5,954 nt of DNA from JBDLRH01 sp039800165 (GTDB lineage: Bacteria; Pseudomonadota; Gammaproteobacteria; Burkholderiales; Burkholderiaceae_C), in contig JBDLRH010000039.1 of assembly GCA_039800165.1 (NCBI GenBank), positions 1 through 5,954 on the forward strand, in the 5' to 3' direction. A program made the translations under genes and the position numbers. The notes beneath the pieces were generated by a model. That model was not told where the DNA came from. It did no database searches and saw only the letters and a program-made list of their open reading frames with translations. Each line of letters starts with the position of its first letter. Position 1 is the stretch's first letter. This document shows positions 5,146 to 5,954 of the stretch, piece after piece.

Positions 5146-5242
5146 CGTCTGCCGGAAGGCCCTGCGCCGCTGCGTGATGCCGGCCCCGGGCAGTCCGTGA
5201 AGCGCACCGCAGCCGCGCGGCGATGGCACCGCAGCGGCCCAC

Positions 5243-5248
5243 GAAGGA
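5243..5248 (+). promoter_or_regulatory. Ribosome binding site of mreB
   Basis: GAAGGA lies six bases before the ATG at 5255, with a T-rich spacer. It is a near-consensus site and fixes the mreB start. Confidence 0.75.
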
Positions 5249-5254
5249 TTTTTC

Positions 5255-5954
5255 ATGTTCGAAGCATTCCGTCGGTATTTCTCGACCGACCTCGCCATCG
5301 ACCTCGGCACCGCCAACACCCTGATCTACGTCCGCGACAAGGGCATCGTGCTCGACGAGCCCTCGGTGGTCGCGATCCGCCATGAAGGCGGCCCGCAGGG
5401 CAAGAAGACGATCCAGGCGGTCGGCCACGAGGCCAAGGCGATGCTGGGCAAGGTGCCCGGCAACATCGAGGCCATCCGCCCGATGAAGGACGGCGTGATC
5501 GCCGACTTCACCGTCACCGAGCAGATGCTCAAGCAGTTCATCAAGATGGTGCACCCGCGCTCGCTGCTCAAGCCCAGCCCGCGCATCATCATCTGCGTGC
5601 CCTGCGGCTCGACCCAGGTCGAGCGCCGCGCGATCCGCGAGTCGGCACTGGGCGCCGGCGCCTCCGAGGTCTACCTGATTGAAGAGCCGATGGCCGCAGC
5701 CATCGGTGCCGGCCTTCCGGTGAGCGACGCCTCGGGCTCGATGGTGGTGGACATCGGCGGCGGCACCACCGAGGTGGGCGTGATCTCGCTGGGCGGCATG
5801 GTCTACAAGGGCAGCGTGCGGGTGGGCGGCGACAAGTTCGACGAGGCCATCATCAGCTATATCCGCCGCAACTACGGCATGCTCATCGGCGAGCCCACCG
5901 CCGAGGCGATCAAGAAGCACATCGGCTCGGCCTTCCCGGGCTCGGAAGTCAAGG
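5255..5954 (+). CDS. mreB: Rod shape-determining protein MreB, N-terminal two thirds (runs off right edge)
   Basis: The frame encodes 233 residues with no stop before the window ends; full-length MreB is about 347. MreB is a bacterial actin that forms membrane-attached filaments and guides lateral cell-wall synthesis together with MreC, MreD, RodA and PBP2. The start MFEAFRRYFSTDLAIDLGTANTLIY contains an amphipathic-like N-terminus and the phosphate-1 loop (IDLGTANT, residues 15-22). DEPSVVA (34-40), IRPMKDGVIADF (74-85), IICVPCGSTQVERRAIRESA (112-131), IEEPMAAAIGAGLP (142-155, connect region) and the phosphate-2 loop VVDIGGGTTEVGVI (164-177) follow, then VRVGGDKFDEAI (188-199). All key nucleotide-binding residues that fall in the window are present. 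It is divergent from gatC. In related genomes mreC, mreD, mrdA and rodA usually follow; they would lie outside this window. Confidence 0.98.
   Translation, partial: MFEAFRRYFSTDLAIDLGTANTLIYVRDKGIVLDEPSVVAIRHEGGPQGKKTIQAVGHEAKAMLGKVPGNIEAIRPMKDGVIADFTVTEQMLKQFIKMVHPRSLLKPSPRIIICVPCGSTQVERRAIRESALGAGASEVYLIEEPMAAAIGAGLPVSDASGSMVVDIGGGTTEVGVISLGGMVYKGSVRVGGDKFDEAIISYIRRNYGMLIGEPTAEAIKKHIGSAFPGSEVK

Noticed and set aside
5046..5207. A 54-residue N-terminal extension of GatC
   Set aside because: The open frame crosses leader hairpins and the -10-like element and shows no GatC homology; the family begins at MALTPDDIQRIA.
5138..5920. A 260-codon open frame antisense to mreB
   Set aside because: It is rich in His, Asp, Ala and Arg with no domain. 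The plus strand carries unmistakable MreB nucleotide-binding motifs with a good ribosome binding site.

Overview
The window looks like ordinary chromosome from a high-G+C betaproteobacterium of the order Burkholderiales, probably the Comamonadaceae or the Rubrivivax/Leptothrix group. I infer this from the strong G/C third-position bias, the protein sequences (PyrE, GatB and MreB match the forms I know from that group) and the gene order xth | pyrE - DUF4124 | gatB-gatA-gatC | mreB. Nothing looks recently acquired. I found no tRNA, rRNA, CRISPR array, insertion sequence or phage gene.

Layout, left to right. (1) Bases 1-134, minus strand: the first 44 codons of an exodeoxyribonuclease III gene that runs off the left edge. 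(2) Bases 133-1526, plus strand: pyrE (orotate phosphoribosyltransferase, pyrimidine synthesis), then 11 bases later a gene for an exported DUF4124-like coiled-coil protein of unknown role. The xth and pyrE start codons overlap head to head. (3) Bases 1547-1578: a strong G+C hairpin between convergent genes, with the gatB stop codon inside its stem. (4) Bases 1575-5045, minus strand: gatC-gatA-gatB, the complete GatCAB tRNA-dependent amidotransferase. GatA releases ammonia from glutamine, GatB activates and amidates mischarged Asp-tRNA(Asn) or Glu-tRNA(Gln), and GatC holds the two together. (5) Bases 5046-5254: a 209-base divergent regulatory gap with two G+C hairpins followed by T runs on the gatC side and a palindromic -10-like element. 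(6) Bases 5255-5954, plus strand: the first two thirds of mreB, the actin-like cell-shape gene, running off the right edge.

The most unusual part is the gatC/gatA junction (4560-4749). A tandem repeat of 86 and 84 bases, plus a 20-base third partial copy, separates the two genes. Each copy carries the same 20 bases, which include a start codon and the first codons of gatA. The repeat creates a 57-codon ORF whose start overlaps the gatC stop and whose stop overlaps the gatA start, each as ATGA. Coupled translation across the junction may therefore have been kept despite the insertion. Other points worth checking are an attenuator-like gatC leader, a short insertion in GatA flanked by 10-base direct repeats, and the overlapping xth/pyrE starts. 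I see no new multi-gene system here.
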